Below are positions 8,498-16,915 of a stretch of 54,510 bases of DNA, in pieces (position 1 is the stretch's first letter; each line of letters starts with the position of its first letter). The DNA is taken from assembly GCA_945865665.1 (NCBI GenBank), contig CAMBEE010000010.1:1-54510 (forward strand), given 5' to 3'. The position numbers and the translations under genes were made by a program. The notes beneath the pieces are model-generated. The model was not told where the DNA came from. It ran no database searches and was given only the letters and a program-made list of their open reading frames with translations. The DNA comes from an uncultured Clostridium sp. GTDB taxonomy: Bacteria > Bacillota > Clostridia > TANB77 > CAG-508.

Positions 8498-8692
8498 TTA
8501 TAAACTGAATAATGTCCTTACAGTATCAAATAATCCACTTATTTCTTTTATTACCATAGTCAAAACAATAACAAGACCTGCAAGAGTGGTCATCATTGCT
8601 TGGTCTTCTCTACCTGCTCTTACCAAAACTTGATATAAAACCGCAACTAAAATTCCAATTGCCGCTATCTTAAATAATAAATCTATACTCAT
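8498..8692 (-). CDS. spoIIIAC: Stage III sporulation protein AC
   Basis: The 64-residue, two-helix membrane protein has the SpoIIIAC signature DLLFKIAAIGILVAVLYQVL followed by GREDQAMMTTLAGLVIVL. The ribosome binding site is GGGGGA. The length is standard for the family. It sits between spoIIIAB and spoIIIAD as in other spore formers. Confidence 0.96.
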   Translation of the reverse strand: MSIDLLFKIAAIGILVAVLYQVLVRAGREDQAMMTTLAGLVIVLTMVIKEISGLFDTVRTLFSL

Positions 8693-8775
8693 ACAAAATC
8701 CCCCTAATTACATTTTATATTTATATCCAATAAATTTATTTAGTCTCAAAAACTTACACTATTTTAAATATACAG

Positions 8776-9286
8776 TTACATTAAAATAATAACTATAGCC
8801 ATACCTATACTCATTCCTAGCTTTTTATATAATTTTTCATTTTTGTTTTTTTCTTCTTGAGCTTGTCTAATTTGTTCATCTAAAAAATTTTCCGTCACTT
8901 CAATTTGACTCAATTGTCCGTCACTATCTGTTATTCCGCAATAATTTTGAAAGTGATTTTACTGCTTGCTTGTCTTCAATGTTCAAATTTCCTGAATATT
9001 CGTCTACTGATTTTTCGAACGCAACTCCTGCTGAGTCAGTTTGCATTTTTTCTACAGCATTACTAAATAATTTTGATACATTTTTATTGGTATTTTCTGA
9101 TATTTGTTTGAATATTTCTGGTATTGGTTCATATGTAAATTTTATTTTTGATTTAAATATGTTTAACGCATTTTTGATTTCTTCTAGCTCGTCTACTCTG
9201 AATTTATATTTTTGTGATATGTATTTTCCTATTAAGGCTGATGCTATAAACACTAAAAAAAGCATACAATATTTTATAAATTGCAT
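8776..9286 (-). CDS. spoIIIAB: Stage III sporulation protein AB, interrupted by a +1 frameshift
   Basis: The uninterrupted frame (9286-8924) gives 120 residues: an N-terminal membrane helix, then KYKFRVDELEEIKNALNIF. It stops at TAG just after SLSKLL. Skipping one base near 8937-8939 restores the rest of the family: GITDSDGQLSQIEVTENFLD, then a charged helix and a C-terminal membrane helix ending LGMSIGMAIVIILM before TAA at 8776. The 511-bp span is 170 codons plus one base, matching the usual 170 or so residues. The cause may be an assembly error, a real mutation or a recoding site. The ribosome binding site is AAGGAGAAG. It is the first gene of the operon because spoIIIAA is absent. A weak mother-cell SigE-like promoter can be imagined upstream but is not convincing. 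Confidence 0.88.
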
Positions 9287-9359
9287 TTTTCTTCTCCTTG
9301 CACTTTATTTTTTAATATTATATGCTTGTTATTTTATTTTAGAACTATTTTTCCAAATA

Positions 9360-9390
9360 TTGAATTTCCGCCCAAATTATGATATATAAT
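9360..9390 (+). promoter_or_regulatory. Candidate uvrB promoter
   Basis: TTGAAT (9360-9365) lies 17 bp from TATATA (9383-9388), which overlaps TATAAT at 9385-9390. It is the best housekeeping-type promoter in the 159-bp gap between the divergent spoIIIAB and uvrB. Confidence 0.5.
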
Positions 9391-9445
9391 AATAAAGAAT
9401 TTAACAAACAAAAATTCAAAATACAAAAATGAAAGGAATTTAAAA

Positions 9446-11401
9446 ATGTTTAAATTACATTCAGATTATAAACCAACAGGAGACCAACCACAAGCAATAG
9501 AATACCTATCAAAAGGAATAGAAGAAGGAAAAAAATTCCAAACATTATTAGGAGTAACAGGATCTGGAAAAACATTCACAATGGCAAACATAATAAACAA
9601 AGTTCAAAAGCCAACATTGGTTTTAGCACACAACAAAACATTAGCAGGACAATTGTATTCAGAATTCAAAGAATTCTTCCCAGAAAATAATGTTGAATAC
9701 TTTGTATCTTATTACGACTATTATCAACCAGAAAGCTACATTCCAGCTTCTGACACATATATAGAAAAAGATGCATCTATAAATGACGAAATTGACAAGC
9801 TTCGTCACTCTGCAACAGCATCTTTGTTTGAAACAAGAGATGTCATAATAGTTGCATCTGTTTCATGTATTTATGGTTTGGGTGACCCAATAGATTATGA
9901 GCACATGATAGTTTCTTTACGCCCTGGAATGCAAAAATCTAGGGAAGAAGTAATGAAAAAGCTAGTAAATATGCAATATTCAAGAAATGAAATTGATTTT
10001 AAAAGAGGTACTTTTAGAGCTAAAGGTGATATTTTAGAAATTTACCCATCTGACCAAAGTGAATCTGCAATAAGAGTTGAATTTTGGGGTGATGAAATTG
10101 AAAAAATCCATGAAATTAATCCTCTAACTGGCAAAGCTGTTGCAGAAAGAACTCATGTTATGATATTTCCTAACTCTCACTATGTTACAACTTCTGACAA
10201 AATGGAACGTGCTCTAGTTACAATTAATCAAGAATTGCAAGAAAGAATTAAATACTTTAAAGATAATAATAAATTAATTGAAGCTCAAAGAATTGATGAA
10301 AGAACAAATTTTGATATGGAAATGATGAAAGAGACTGGATTCTGCCAAGGTATTGAAAATTATTCAAGACACATAAGTGGCAGACCTGCTGGCTCTCCTC
10401 CATTCACTTTGTTCGATTACATGCCTAAAGATTTTCTTTTGTTAATAGATGAGTCACACGCTACAATACCTCAAGTTAGAGCTATGTACAATGGTGACCG
10501 TGCTCGTAAAGATTCTTTAGTTAATTATGGTTTTAGACTTCCATCTGCATATGACAACAGACCTTTGAAATTTGAGGAATTTGAAGAAAGAATTAATCAA
10601 GTTATATTTGTTAGTGCAACACCTGCAGATTATGAAAAAGAGCATAGCAAAAATAATGTTGTTGAACAAATTATTAGGCCAACTGGTCTTTTAGACCCTA
10701 AAATTGAAGTTAAACCTGTTTCAAATCAAATTGATGATTTAATTGAGCAAATTCGTATTAGAGTTGAAAAACATGAAAGAGTTTTGGTTACTACTCTAAC
10801 TAAAAAAATGGCTGAAGATTTAACTTCATATTTACAAAGTTTAGATATTAAAGTTAATTATATGCATTCTGACATTAAAGCACTCGAAAGAATGGAAATT
10901 ATAAGAAATCTGCGTTTAGGTGAATTTGATGTTTTAGTTGGTATAAATCTTTTAAGAGAAGGTCTAGATATACCAGAAGTGTCTTTAGTTGCCATTTTAG
11001 ATGCTGATAAAGAAGGCTTCTTGCGTTCAGAGCGTTCTTTGATTCAAACTATTGGACGTGCTGCTAGGAACACTGATGGTACTGTTATTATGTATGCTGA
11101 TGAACTTACTGATTCTATGGAAAAGGCTATTTCTGAAACTAACAGAAGGCGTCATATTCAAGAACAATATAATCTTGAACATGGTATTACTCCTAAAACA
11201 ATTAAAAAATCTATTAGAGACAATATCAGTATTACAAAACAAGAAGATATTGGTGTTGAATTTAAAATGGAAAATGCTGATGATATTAAGAATACTATTG
11301 CTGAGTTGACTGATGAAATGCTTAAATATGCTGCTTCCATGGAATTTGAAAAAGCTGCTGAGGTTAGAGATAAAATTAAGGAATTAGAAAAATTGTTATA
11401 A
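9446..11401 (+). CDS. uvrB: Excinuclease ABC subunit B
   Basis: The 651-residue protein contains Walker A GVTGSGKT (36-43), the UvrB beta-hairpin [12 protein letters not shown] (about 92-103), the DEAD-like [13 protein letters not shown] (about 333), helicase motif [11 protein letters not shown], motif [23 protein letters not shown] and QTIGRAARN, and the C-terminal UVR domain [17 protein letters not shown]. UvrB is loaded onto damaged DNA by UvrA and recruits UvrC for nucleotide excision repair. No uvrA or uvrC adjoins it. The start has GAAAGGAATTT upstream. The codon pattern shifts gradually from A-rich to T-rich third positions along the gene. Confidence 0.98.
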   Translation: MFKLHSDYKPTGDQPQAIEYLSKGIEEGKKFQTLLGVTGSGKTFTMANIINKVQKPTLVLAHNKTLAGQLYSEFKEFFPENNVEYFVSYYDYYQPESYIPASDTYIEKDASINDEIDKLRHSATASLFETRDVIIVASVSCIYGLGDPIDYEHMIVSLRPGMQKSREEVMKKLVNMQYSRNEIDFKRGTFRAKGDILEIYPSDQSESAIRVEFWGDEIEKIHEINPLTGKAVAERTHVMIFPNSHYVTTSDKMERALVTINQELQERIKYFKDNNKLIEAQRIDERTNFDMEMMKETGFCQGIENYSRHISGRPAGSPPFTLFDYMPKDFLLLIDESHATIPQVRAMYNGDRARKDSLVNYGFRLPSAYDNRPLKFEEFEERINQVIFVSATPADYEKEHSKNNVVEQIIRPTGLLDPKIEVKPVSNQIDDLIEQIRIRVEKHERVLVTTLTKKMAEDLTSYLQSLDIKVNYMHSDIKALERMEIIRNLRLGEFDVLVGINLLREGLDIPEVSLVAILDADKEGFLRSERSLIQTIGRAARNTDGTVIMYADELTDSMEKAISETNRRRHIQEQYNLEHGITPKTIKKSIRDNISITKQEDIGVEFKMENADDIKNTIAELTDEMLKYAASMEFEKAAEVRDKIKELEKLL

Positions 11402-11406
11402 TTTTA

Positions 11407-11475
11407 TATATTAGGAAAGTTGCATAACTTTCCTAATATATAAAAAAAGGAACACCAATTGATGTTCCTTTCTTG
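11407..11475. terminator. Two hairpins between uvrB and a convergent small gene
   Basis: The first hairpin (11407-11440) has perfect 15-bp arms TATATTAGGAAAGTT but no T run on either strand. The second (AGGAACA...TGTTCCT, 11448-11469) is preceded by seven A and followed by T-rich sequence, so it works best as the minus-strand terminator for the small gene ending at 11476. Confidence 0.7.
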
Positions 11476-11721
11476 TTACTTTTTTAGCAGTATAGGAATT
11501 GGCTTATTGCCATATTTTGCGTATTCCTCTCGCCTCTCTCTATTAAACTTCTTTCCGTTCTCATAAAAGAGTCCAATATTAAGGTCCCTTTCATATATTT
11601 GTCTATCTAAGACACATATTTCAGAAATTGTTTTTTCTAATTTTTTTTCTGTCATATCGCTGTTCATAAATTGCGATATGACATCAAAATTATTTTTTTG
11701 TTTTTTTTGCTTAGATGTCAT
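11476..11721 (-). CDS. Hypothetical 81-residue charged protein
   Basis: I do not recognise this family. The protein is highly charged (Lys/Glu rich) with a helical middle (KLEKTISEICVLDRQIYERD) and a basic, Pro-containing C terminus (YGNKPIPILLKK). There is no signal peptide or membrane segment. It is a complete stand-alone unit: TTTACA-17-TATAAT promoter, strong AAGGAGGAATT ribosome binding site and terminator. Such a layout suggests a real, well-expressed gene. It is the first of three similar short units. Confidence 0.65.
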   Translation of the reverse strand: MTSKQKKQKNNFDVISQFMNSDMTEKKLEKTISEICVLDRQIYERDLNIGLFYENGKKFNRERREEYAKYGNKPIPILLKK

Positions 11722-11768
11722 AATTCCTCCTTAAGTTTGCAAGTAACTACTAAATTTCAACATTTAAT

Positions 11769-11797
11769 ATTATACATCAATTTGAATCTCATGTAAA
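11769..11797 (-). promoter_or_regulatory. Promoter of the 81-residue protein gene
   Basis: On the minus strand TTTACA (11797-11792) is 17 bp from TATAAT (11774-11769). Confidence 0.6.
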
Positions 11798-11836
11798 GTC
11801 AAATAATCCAATCTATGAACTCACTAACAAATAAAG

Positions 11837-11866
11837 CCCTTACCATCAAATTTCTAATGGTAAGGG
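11837..11866 (-). terminator. Hairpin after the 88-residue protein gene
   Basis: CCCTTACCAT and ATGGTAAGGG form a perfect 10-bp stem. The following U tract on the minus strand is weak (CTTTATTTG). It is related in sequence to the hairpins at 12243 and 12643. Confidence 0.6.
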
Positions 11867-11875
11867 TGGAGATTT

Positions 11876-12142
11876 TTACTCGGATTCAAAAATCATTTTG
11901 TTTTTTAAAAAGGTTTTTGAAATTTCCTTTTCTGTTTTTTCATCAATCTCAAGGTTTATCGATTCTTCACAAGTGAAAAATTTTCCTGTTCTTTCTCTTA
12001 TTTCTGAAATCACAGATTCTCTTGAAATTAATGCCGGGTCCTCCAATTCCAGCTCTGTAATGTTAAGCTGCTTAGCACTTCTTACATCCGCTAAAACAAC
12101 TGAAAAACTGCCATTTCCTGTTGAAATTAATTTAAATTTCAT
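11876..12142 (-). CDS. Hypothetical 88-residue protein, paralogue-like to the next gene
   Basis: The start is taken at 12142 (AAAGGAGAAAACAAT upstream) rather than at an earlier Met at 12166. The N-terminal half is beta-like (MKFKLISTGNGSFSVVL) and the C-terminal half is charged and helical, with SEIRERTGKFFTCEESINLE. The layout matches the 89-residue protein at 12287-12556 (QEIREKIRHKF..KPSNVKLD), so the two may be distant paralogues. No known domain is recognised. It has its own promoter and terminator. Confidence 0.65.
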   Translation of the reverse strand: MKFKLISTGNGSFSVVLADVRSAKQLNITELELEDPALISRESVISEIRERTGKFFTCEESINLEIDEKTEKEISKTFLKNKMIFESE

Positions 12143-12186
12143 ATTGTTTTCTCCTTTTATGTGCAAATTTTATCGCTACTAAATAT

Positions 12187-12215
12187 ATTATAAGCTTTTT
12201 TAAGCTAGAAGTCAA
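12187..12215 (-). promoter_or_regulatory. Promoter of the 88-residue protein gene
   Basis: On the minus strand TTGACT (12215-12210) is exactly 17 bp from a perfect TATAAT (12192-12187). Confidence 0.75.
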
Positions 12216-12231
12216 CATAATATGCAATATC

Positions 12232-12273
12232 AAAAAAAATTTCTCTTACCACCAAAAACATTAGTGATAAGAG
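12232..12273 (-). terminator. Terminator after the 89-residue protein gene
   Basis: CTCTTACCAC and GTGATAAGAG form a stem around CAAAAACATTA. On the minus strand the stem is followed by A and a long U run. It belongs to the same hairpin family as those at 11837 and 12643. Confidence 0.75.
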
Positions 12274-12286
12274 ATGAGCAATGCAA

Positions 12287-12556
12287 TTAGTCTTTTGATC
12301 TCTGATTTTCTTTAATCATTTTCTCTAGTTTTTCATAGTCTTGAACATTGAAATCAAGTTTAACGTTTGAAGGTTTCGTTCCAAATTTATGTCTAATTTT
12401 TTCCCTTATTTCCTGGAAAAATGCATTCTGACTCACATACTTTCCATTTTGGAAATAAGTTATTGGTAACCTTATTACATCCGCCACGTTATCTTGTTTA
12501 TTCAAAGAAATACTAACTTCCTGCTCATTAATTACGAGTCTATATGTCTTCTCCAT
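12287..12556 (-). CDS. Hypothetical 89-residue protein
   Basis: ATG at 12556 is preferred: AGGAG lies 7 bases upstream, whereas the ATG at 12562 is too close to it. The sequence starts MEKTYRLVINEQEVSISLNK (beta-like), then a helical FFQEIREKIRHKFGTKPSN and a charged tail. It resembles the neighbouring 88-residue product in length and layout. No known family is recognised. It has a perfect promoter and its own terminator. Confidence 0.65.
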   Translation of the reverse strand: MEKTYRLVINEQEVSISLNKQDNVADVIRLPITYFQNGKYVSQNAFFQEIREKIRHKFGTKPSNVKLDFNVQDYEKLEKMIKENQRSKD

Positions 12557-12600
12557 ATACATGCTCCTTTTCTGATGCTTTACTACTAGTAACTATTCAT

Positions 12601-12629
12601 ATTATATACTTTTTTCACGTATAAGTCAA
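12601..12629 (-). promoter_or_regulatory. Promoter of the 89-residue protein gene
   Basis: On the minus strand TTGACT (12629-12624) and TATAAT (12606-12601) are 17 bp apart. The flanking sequence resembles the promoter at 12187-12215. Confidence 0.75.
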
Positions 12630-12635
12630 CATAAA

Positions 12636-12672
12636 ATGAAAACTCATACCACCAAAACATTAGTAGTATGAG
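12636..12672 (-). terminator. Terminator after the alcohol dehydrogenase gene
   Basis: CTCATACCAC and GTAGTATGAG form the stem with loop CAAAACATTA, and TTTTCATTTTA follows on the minus strand. This is a third member of the local hairpin family. Confidence 0.7.
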
Positions 12673-12685
12673 TCAAATCATTATT

Positions 12686-13846
12686 TTACATTGCTTTTCT
12701 ATATAATTCAATAAAATCTTCTTTGCTTACTTCTCTTGGATTACCTGGTTTACAAGGATCTTCCATAGCTTTATCTGCAAGCATTTCAAAATCTTCTTCT
12801 TTTGCTCCATAATCTTTAATAGTTTGAGTAATACCAACTGCTTTAGAAAGTTCACTAATCATCCATACAAATGTATTAATAACATCTTGGTCATTTAAGT
12901 GTGCAGCATCTGGTCTACCAATTTCGCATAAGATTTCTCTAAATCTTTGTGCTGTTTCTGGACTTTCTCCATTAAATCTCATAACTGTTGGTAAAAGCAT
13001 AGCATTTGCAATTCCATGTGGTGTATCATATACAGCACCTAATTGGTGTGCCATTGAGTGAACTATTCCAAGTCCTACATTACTAAATCCCATACCTGCA
13101 ATATATTGAGCCATTCCCATCATTTCAACAGCTTTAGGGTCTTTTTCATTTACGGCTGCTGGTAAATATTTGAATATTAATTTTATAGCCTTCATATGGA
13201 ACATATCTGACATTTCGTTATGTGCTTTTGTAATATATCCTTCAACTGCATGTGTTAAAGCATCCATTCCTGTTGCTGCTGCAAGTGATTTTGGCATTGA
13301 TGCCATTAATTCTGAATCAACTATTGCTACAATTGGAATGTCATTAGGGTCTACACATACCATTTTTATTTTTCTTTCTTCATCTGTTATAACATAGTTT
13401 ATTGTAACTTCTGATGCTGTTCCTGCTGTTGTTGGTAATGCTATCATTGGCATTCCTTTATTAACTGTATTTGATAATCCATTTAAAGATTTGATATCTG
13501 CTCTGTCTGGATTTGTCATTACAATTGAAATTCCTTTTGCAGTGTCCATGCTTGAACCACCACCAACTGCAACTATTACATCTGCTCCTGATTCTTTACA
13601 TGCAGTAACTCCGTCTGTTACATTTTTAATTGTTGGGTTTGGTTTGATTTCGTCATATAGTGAATATTCAATTCCTGCATCTGTTAATACTTTTTCAACT
13701 TTTGCAGTAACTCCTGCATCTACTAATGGTTTATCTGTAACCAAAAATACTTTTTTGAATTTTCCTTTCTTAATTTCTTCTGCTAGTACCTCTCTTGCAT
13801 TGTTTCCAAAATATGATGTTTCGTTTAAAACAAATCTTATTGCCAT
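12686..13846 (-). CDS. Iron-containing alcohol dehydrogenase (FucO/lactaldehyde reductase-like)
   Basis: The 386-residue protein carries the group III alcohol dehydrogenase motifs. They are VAVGGGSSMDTAKGI (about 93-107, nucleotide binding), ALPTTAGTASEVT (about 137-149), the metal-site helix ATGMDALTHAVEGY (about 190-203), and the second metal motif GIVHSMAHQLGAVYDTPHGIANA (about 260-282) with its His ligands. Members reduce aldehydes with NAD(P)H in fermentation; similarity is closest to lactaldehyde/1,2-propanediol-type enzymes, but the substrate cannot be fixed from sequence. It has its own promoter, ribosome binding site (AAGGAGGAA) and terminator, and lies just downstream of phosphofructokinase. 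Confidence 0.93.
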   Translation of the reverse strand: MAIRFVLNETSYFGNNAREVLAEEIKKGKFKKVFLVTDKPLVDAGVTAKVEKVLTDAGIEYSLYDEIKPNPTIKNVTDGVTACKESGADVIVAVGGGSSMDTAKGISIVMTNPDRADIKSLNGLSNTVNKGMPMIALPTTAGTASEVTINYVITDEERKIKMVCVDPNDIPIVAIVDSELMASMPKSLAAATGMDALTHAVEGYITKAHNEMSDMFHMKAIKLIFKYLPAAVNEKDPKAVEMMGMAQYIAGMGFSNVGLGIVHSMAHQLGAVYDTPHGIANAMLLPTVMRFNGESPETAQRFREILCEIGRPDAAHLNDQDVINTFVWMISELSKAVGITQTIKDYGAKEEDFEMLADKAMEDPCKPGNPREVSKEDFIELYRKAM

Positions 13847-13881
13847 TTTATATTCCTCCTTCGTAATTTTTATCTGTTTTG

Positions 13882-13910
13882 ATTATACCAATAATAATTT
13901 TTTTGTACAA
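13882..13910 (-). promoter_or_regulatory. Promoter of the alcohol dehydrogenase gene
   Basis: On the minus strand TTGTAC (13910-13905) is 17 bp from TATAAT (13887-13882). Confidence 0.65.
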
Positions 13911-13960
13911 TAGTTTTTACACAAATTTCACAATTATCTCAAAATTGCATTTATAATCAC

Positions 13961-15106
13961 TTAGTCTCCTAAATTAATTCCTACACTTCTTGCTGTTTTT
14001 ACTAAATCATCATCCATAGTAACCTTTCTTTGGTTACTTACAGTTGTGTTTCCAGAAACAGCACCAATTTCTTTATTTTGACCAACAACATCCTCTAGTG
14101 ATGCATAATCGATTTTTCCATTTTTAATAACAACTAAATTTCCAAATTTTTCTTCAATAGCCATTCTCATTGCAGCAGTACCATATTTTGTTGATAAAAC
14201 TCTATCAAATGCTGTTGGTGTTCCACCTCTTTGCATATAACCAAGTGTTGTATTTCTAGCTTCTAAACCTGTTAATTCTTGTAATTGTTTTGCAACTTTT
14301 TCACCAACTCCACCAAGCTTTGTATTATCAACACCTTTACCATTATCTCTTACATTTTCAACAGTAATTTCTCCATCTTTTGGCTTAGCTCCCTCTGCAA
14401 CAACAACAATATCAAAATTTTTGCCTCTTTTTTGTCTATTTTTTATTTTTTCTGCAACTTTATTTATATCATATGGTATCTCTGGAATTAATGCAACATC
14501 TGCGCCACCTGCAATCGCTGACTCTAATGCTATCCATCCGGCATATCTTCCCATAACTTCCAATACCATAATTCTATGGTGTGTTTCACCTGTTGTATGA
14601 AGTCTATCAATTGCTTCCATTGCAACAGATACAGCAGTATTATATCCAAATGTAATTTCTGTACAAGCAACATCATTATCAATTGTTTTTGGAACTCCTA
14701 TTACATTTACACCCTTTGTTGCAAAATCTCTGGCAGATTTTTGTGTTCCATCTCCACCTAGTGTAAAGATACAATCAAATCCATCATTTTTAATGTTTTC
14801 TACACATACATCAGACAAATCTTTGTATTCAACTGTTCCATCTTCATTTGTAACTTTATAATTGAATACATTTGCATTTGTTGAGGAACCTATTATTGAA
14901 CCACCTTTTGGCAATATTCCTTCTGCATTTCCATCTTCTGCTGTACTTAATCTTTCATATTCATTTTTTAATAAACCATTATATCCATCTATAAATCCAT
15001 AACATTCTATATCATGATTTTCTGCTGTTTTTACAATTCCTCTTATTACAGCATTAAAACCTGCTACATCTCCACCATTTGCTAATATTGCAACTTTTTT
15101 AATCAT
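13961..15106 (-). CDS. pfkA: 6-phosphofructokinase
   Basis: The start is placed at 15106 (MIKKVAIL). The ATG at 15121 lies inside the GGAGGAA ribosome binding site of the internal start. The product is 381 residues. Visible motifs are ANGGDVAGFNAVIRG (9-23), the phosphate site TLGGDGT, the substrate site PKTIDNDV, the catalytic-region MGRYAGWIAL and GYMQRGGTPTAFDR near the C terminus. The GGDG glycine points to ATP use, whereas the lysine of PKTIDND is shared with pyrophosphate-type enzymes. ATP dependence is therefore likely but not certain. The enzyme makes fructose 1,6-bisphosphate in glycolysis. Three palindromic repeats occupy the leader upstream. Confidence 0.95.
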   Translation of the reverse strand: MIKKVAILANGGDVAGFNAVIRGIVKTAENHDIECYGFIDGYNGLLKNEYERLSTAEDGNAEGILPKGGSIIGSSTNANVFNYKVTNEDGTVEYKDLSDVCVENIKNDGFDCIFTLGGDGTQKSARDFATKGVNVIGVPKTIDNDVACTEITFGYNTAVSVAMEAIDRLHTTGETHHRIMVLEVMGRYAGWIALESAIAGGADVALIPEIPYDINKVAEKIKNRQKRGKNFDIVVVAEGAKPKDGEITVENVRDNGKGVDNTKLGGVGEKVAKQLQELTGLEARNTTLGYMQRGGTPTAFDRVLSTKYGTAAMRMAIEEKFGNLVVIKNGKIDYASLEDVVGQNKEIGAVSGNTTVSNQRKVTMDDDLVKTARSVGINLGD

Positions 15107-15131
15107 TTTAAATTCCTCCATTCAATTTTTC

Positions 15132-15262
15132 GGGATTGGGGGACGGGTCTTCAATCCCGAAAAAATAATAATTTTAAAAATTAGGGATTGAAGACCCGTC
15201 CCCCAATCCCGAAAAAATAATAACCTTAAAAATTAGGGATTGAAGACCCGTCCCCTAATCCC
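15132..15262. repeat. Three palindromic repeats, family A (copies 2-4)
   Basis: 27-bp units lie at 15132-15158 (one orientation), 15184-15210 and 15236-15262 (opposite orientation), each GGGATTG-core-CAATCCC or close to it. They are separated by near-identical AT-rich spacers (GAAAAAATAATAA...TTAAAAATTA), so the repeat plus spacer is itself duplicated. They separate the DUF4116 gene from pfkA and could act as attenuator or terminator hairpins. Confidence 0.9.
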
Positions 15263-15267
15263 GTTTT

Positions 15268-15789
15268 TTATCCTAAAAGACTTTTTATTTCTTCATCTGC
15301 TTTTAATTCTTTTGTTAAAAACTGGAATGCTCTTTTGTCTTGTTTTACTGCAATTTCTGCAATTTCCTTATCATTTCTTAATCTGTAACTCGCAAACTTT
15401 ACAATTAATCCTTTATTTGTAACTGCCGCTTTCACAACTTCTTTATCATCTCTCAATTTTTCACTTGCAAAATATAAAGTTTGTCCATATGTTTTTACAC
15501 TTGCCATTATTACATCTTTGTCTGCTCTTAGTCTATCTGATGCATAACATGCAGTCCATGGTGCTCCTTTTATTGCAAGTAGCATCAAATCTTTGTTGTC
15601 TTTTAAACGGTCAGATACAAATTCCATTGACTCACCATCTTGTTCAAGTGCTGTCTTTACTACTTCTTCATCATCATGAAATTCAGGTGCTGCAAATTCC
15701 AAAAGTTTTCCTTTGCCTTTTACTGCTTGAAGCACATATTCTCTGTTATTACAATTTTTTTTCATTTCTGTTACATCTGGATCTTCCAT
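15268..15789 (-). CDS. DUF4116-type repeat protein
   Basis: The 173-residue protein is made of about six 25-residue repeats of the form DNKDLMLLAIK-(x)-YASDRLR, typical of DUF4116. Representative units are DDEEVVKTALEQDGESMEFV, ADKDVIMASVKTYGQTLYFA and DDKEVVKAAVTNKGLIVKFA. The family is helical, uncharacterised and widespread in repeat-rich bacterial and protist proteins. There is no signal sequence. It follows trmB by about 65 bp on the same strand. Confidence 0.85.
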   Translation of the reverse strand: MEDPDVTEMKKNCNNREYVLQAVKGKGKLLEFAAPEFHDDEEVVKTALEQDGESMEFVSDRLKDNKDLMLLAIKGAPWTACYASDRLRADKDVIMASVKTYGQTLYFASEKLRDDKEVVKAAVTNKGLIVKFASYRLRNDKEIAEIAVKQDKRAFQFLTKELKADEEIKSLLG

Positions 15790-15841
15790 TAATTATCACC
15801 TTTCATTTGTTCTCATCCCTTATAAAATCAAATATTCTTTT

Positions 15842-15882
15842 GGGAACCGATGTCTCAAACAGAACTGTCCCCAAAACAACAT
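15842..15882. repeat. Short repeat, family B, copy 1, overlapping the trmB stop
   Basis: The unit GATGTCTCAAACAGAAC followed by TGTCCCC matches copies at 22365-22397 and 23767-23817. On the minus strand its GGGGACAGTTCTGTTTGA forms the last codons and the stop of trmB. Confidence 0.85.
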
Positions 15883-16535
15883 TTGGCAATTAGTGCTTTT
15901 ATTTTTATTCCTTGTTCTGAAAACATTTTCTCATGCTCTGTTTCTATATTATTTTCAAAAATTGGTTCTTTATGCAAATCATAAGTTTTTGATACTATTT
16001 TAAAACCACTTTCTTCAAAATATATTAAACTTGAATTAAATAAATCATCATCATCTGTTTTAAAATAAACTTCTCCATTTTCTGCCAAAAATTGTTTATA
16101 TTTTTCAAGTTGCCTTGTATGTGTAAGTCTTTTCTTTCTATGTTTTCCCTTTGGCCAAGGATTACAAAAATTTATATATATTCTTCGAATGTTGTCTGTT
16201 TTATCCAAAATCATTGATATTCTTTCAATATCAAATCTTGTTAGAGCAACATTATCTGGTTCAATATTTTTTTCTTGATACACTTGTTCCACATTTCTTT
16301 TTGCTAGTCCAAGCATTGCATCAACTAAATCTATTGCTATATAGTTAATATCTAAATTACTTGATGCTAAATTTGATATAAATTGACCTTTTCCGCATCC
16401 TAGTTCCAAATGTATTGGATTATTTGGATTTTTGAAAAATTCCTTCCATTTTCCTTTCCATTCTTCTGGGTTATCTATATAGAATTTACTCGCTTCTAAT
16501 TCTGGTCTCGCCCATTTTTTGTATCTTATTCGCAT
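15855..16535 (-). CDS. trmB: tRNA (guanine-N7-)-methyltransferase
   Basis: The 226-residue class I SAM methyltransferase has [11 protein letters not shown] (about 42-52) as the SAM-binding loop, [12 protein letters not shown] after it, and the TrmB hallmark [16 protein letters not shown] (about 121-136) followed by FKTDDDDLF. It makes m7G46 in the variable loop of tRNAs. The last residues (CFGDSSV) and the TGA stop come from a family B repeat, so the native C-terminal end has been replaced or extended. Confidence 0.95.
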   Translation of the reverse strand: MRIRYKKWARPELEASKFYIDNPEEWKGKWKEFFKNPNNPIHLELGCGKGQFISNLASSNLDINYIAIDLVDAMLGLAKRNVEQVYQEKNIEPDNVALTRFDIERISMILDKTDNIRRIYINFCNPWPKGKHRKKRLTHTRQLEKYKQFLAENGEVYFKTDDDDLFNSSLIYFEESGFKIVSKTYDLHKEPIFENNIETEHEKMFSEQGIKIKALIAKCCFGDSSV

Positions 16536-16633
16536 TTTATTTTTCCTTCCTTAATGTTTTTATTAATATAATTGTTTTGCCACTTTTATTTTTAACTATT
16601 GTTTTTCATTTATCATTCCGTAACAAATTATAT

Positions 16634-16774
16634 GTTACAGTTCAGTAAGAAAAATCCTTGAAATACCTGTGAATGATATTTTGAATATATTTCGAATGTG
16701 ATGTAGGGAACCTGAGAAAATATGAAAAATATCATTCACAGATATTTCAAGGATTTTTCCTACTAAACTGTAAC
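16634..16774. mobile_element. MITE-like element with about 50-bp terminal inverted repeats
   Basis: The 141-bp non-coding element begins GTTACAGTTCAGTAAG and ends with its near-perfect inverse CTACTAAACTGTAAC. The arms (about 50 bp, including AAAAATCCTTGAAATA) match with few differences around a unique centre. No transposase is encoded. A solo copy of the terminus (TTACAGTTAAGTAAGAAAAAT) occurs at 28638-28659, which supports a mobile family. The alternative is a large regulatory hairpin upstream of the pseudouridine synthase. Confidence 0.6.
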
Positions 16775-16915
16775 AATTATATACATATTTATAAAAAAAG
16801 TAAAGTAAAAATTTGTATTTTTTGCACTTTCCTGTTACAATAATGTTACATATAATGACCAAGGGAAAAATAGACACACACAAACTATAAAATTATATAT
16901 TAAGAAGGATCAAAA

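Noticed and set aside
9287..9445. Degraded spoIIIAA upstream of spoIIIAB
   Set aside because: The gap is only 159 bp of AT-rich promoter-like sequence, and no Walker motif or related frame is visible on either strand.
16634..16774. Rho-independent terminator for trmB or an upstream gene
   Set aside because: The arms are about 50 bp with a large unique centre and no U tract, and trmB starts rather than ends on that side, so a mobile-element reading fits better.
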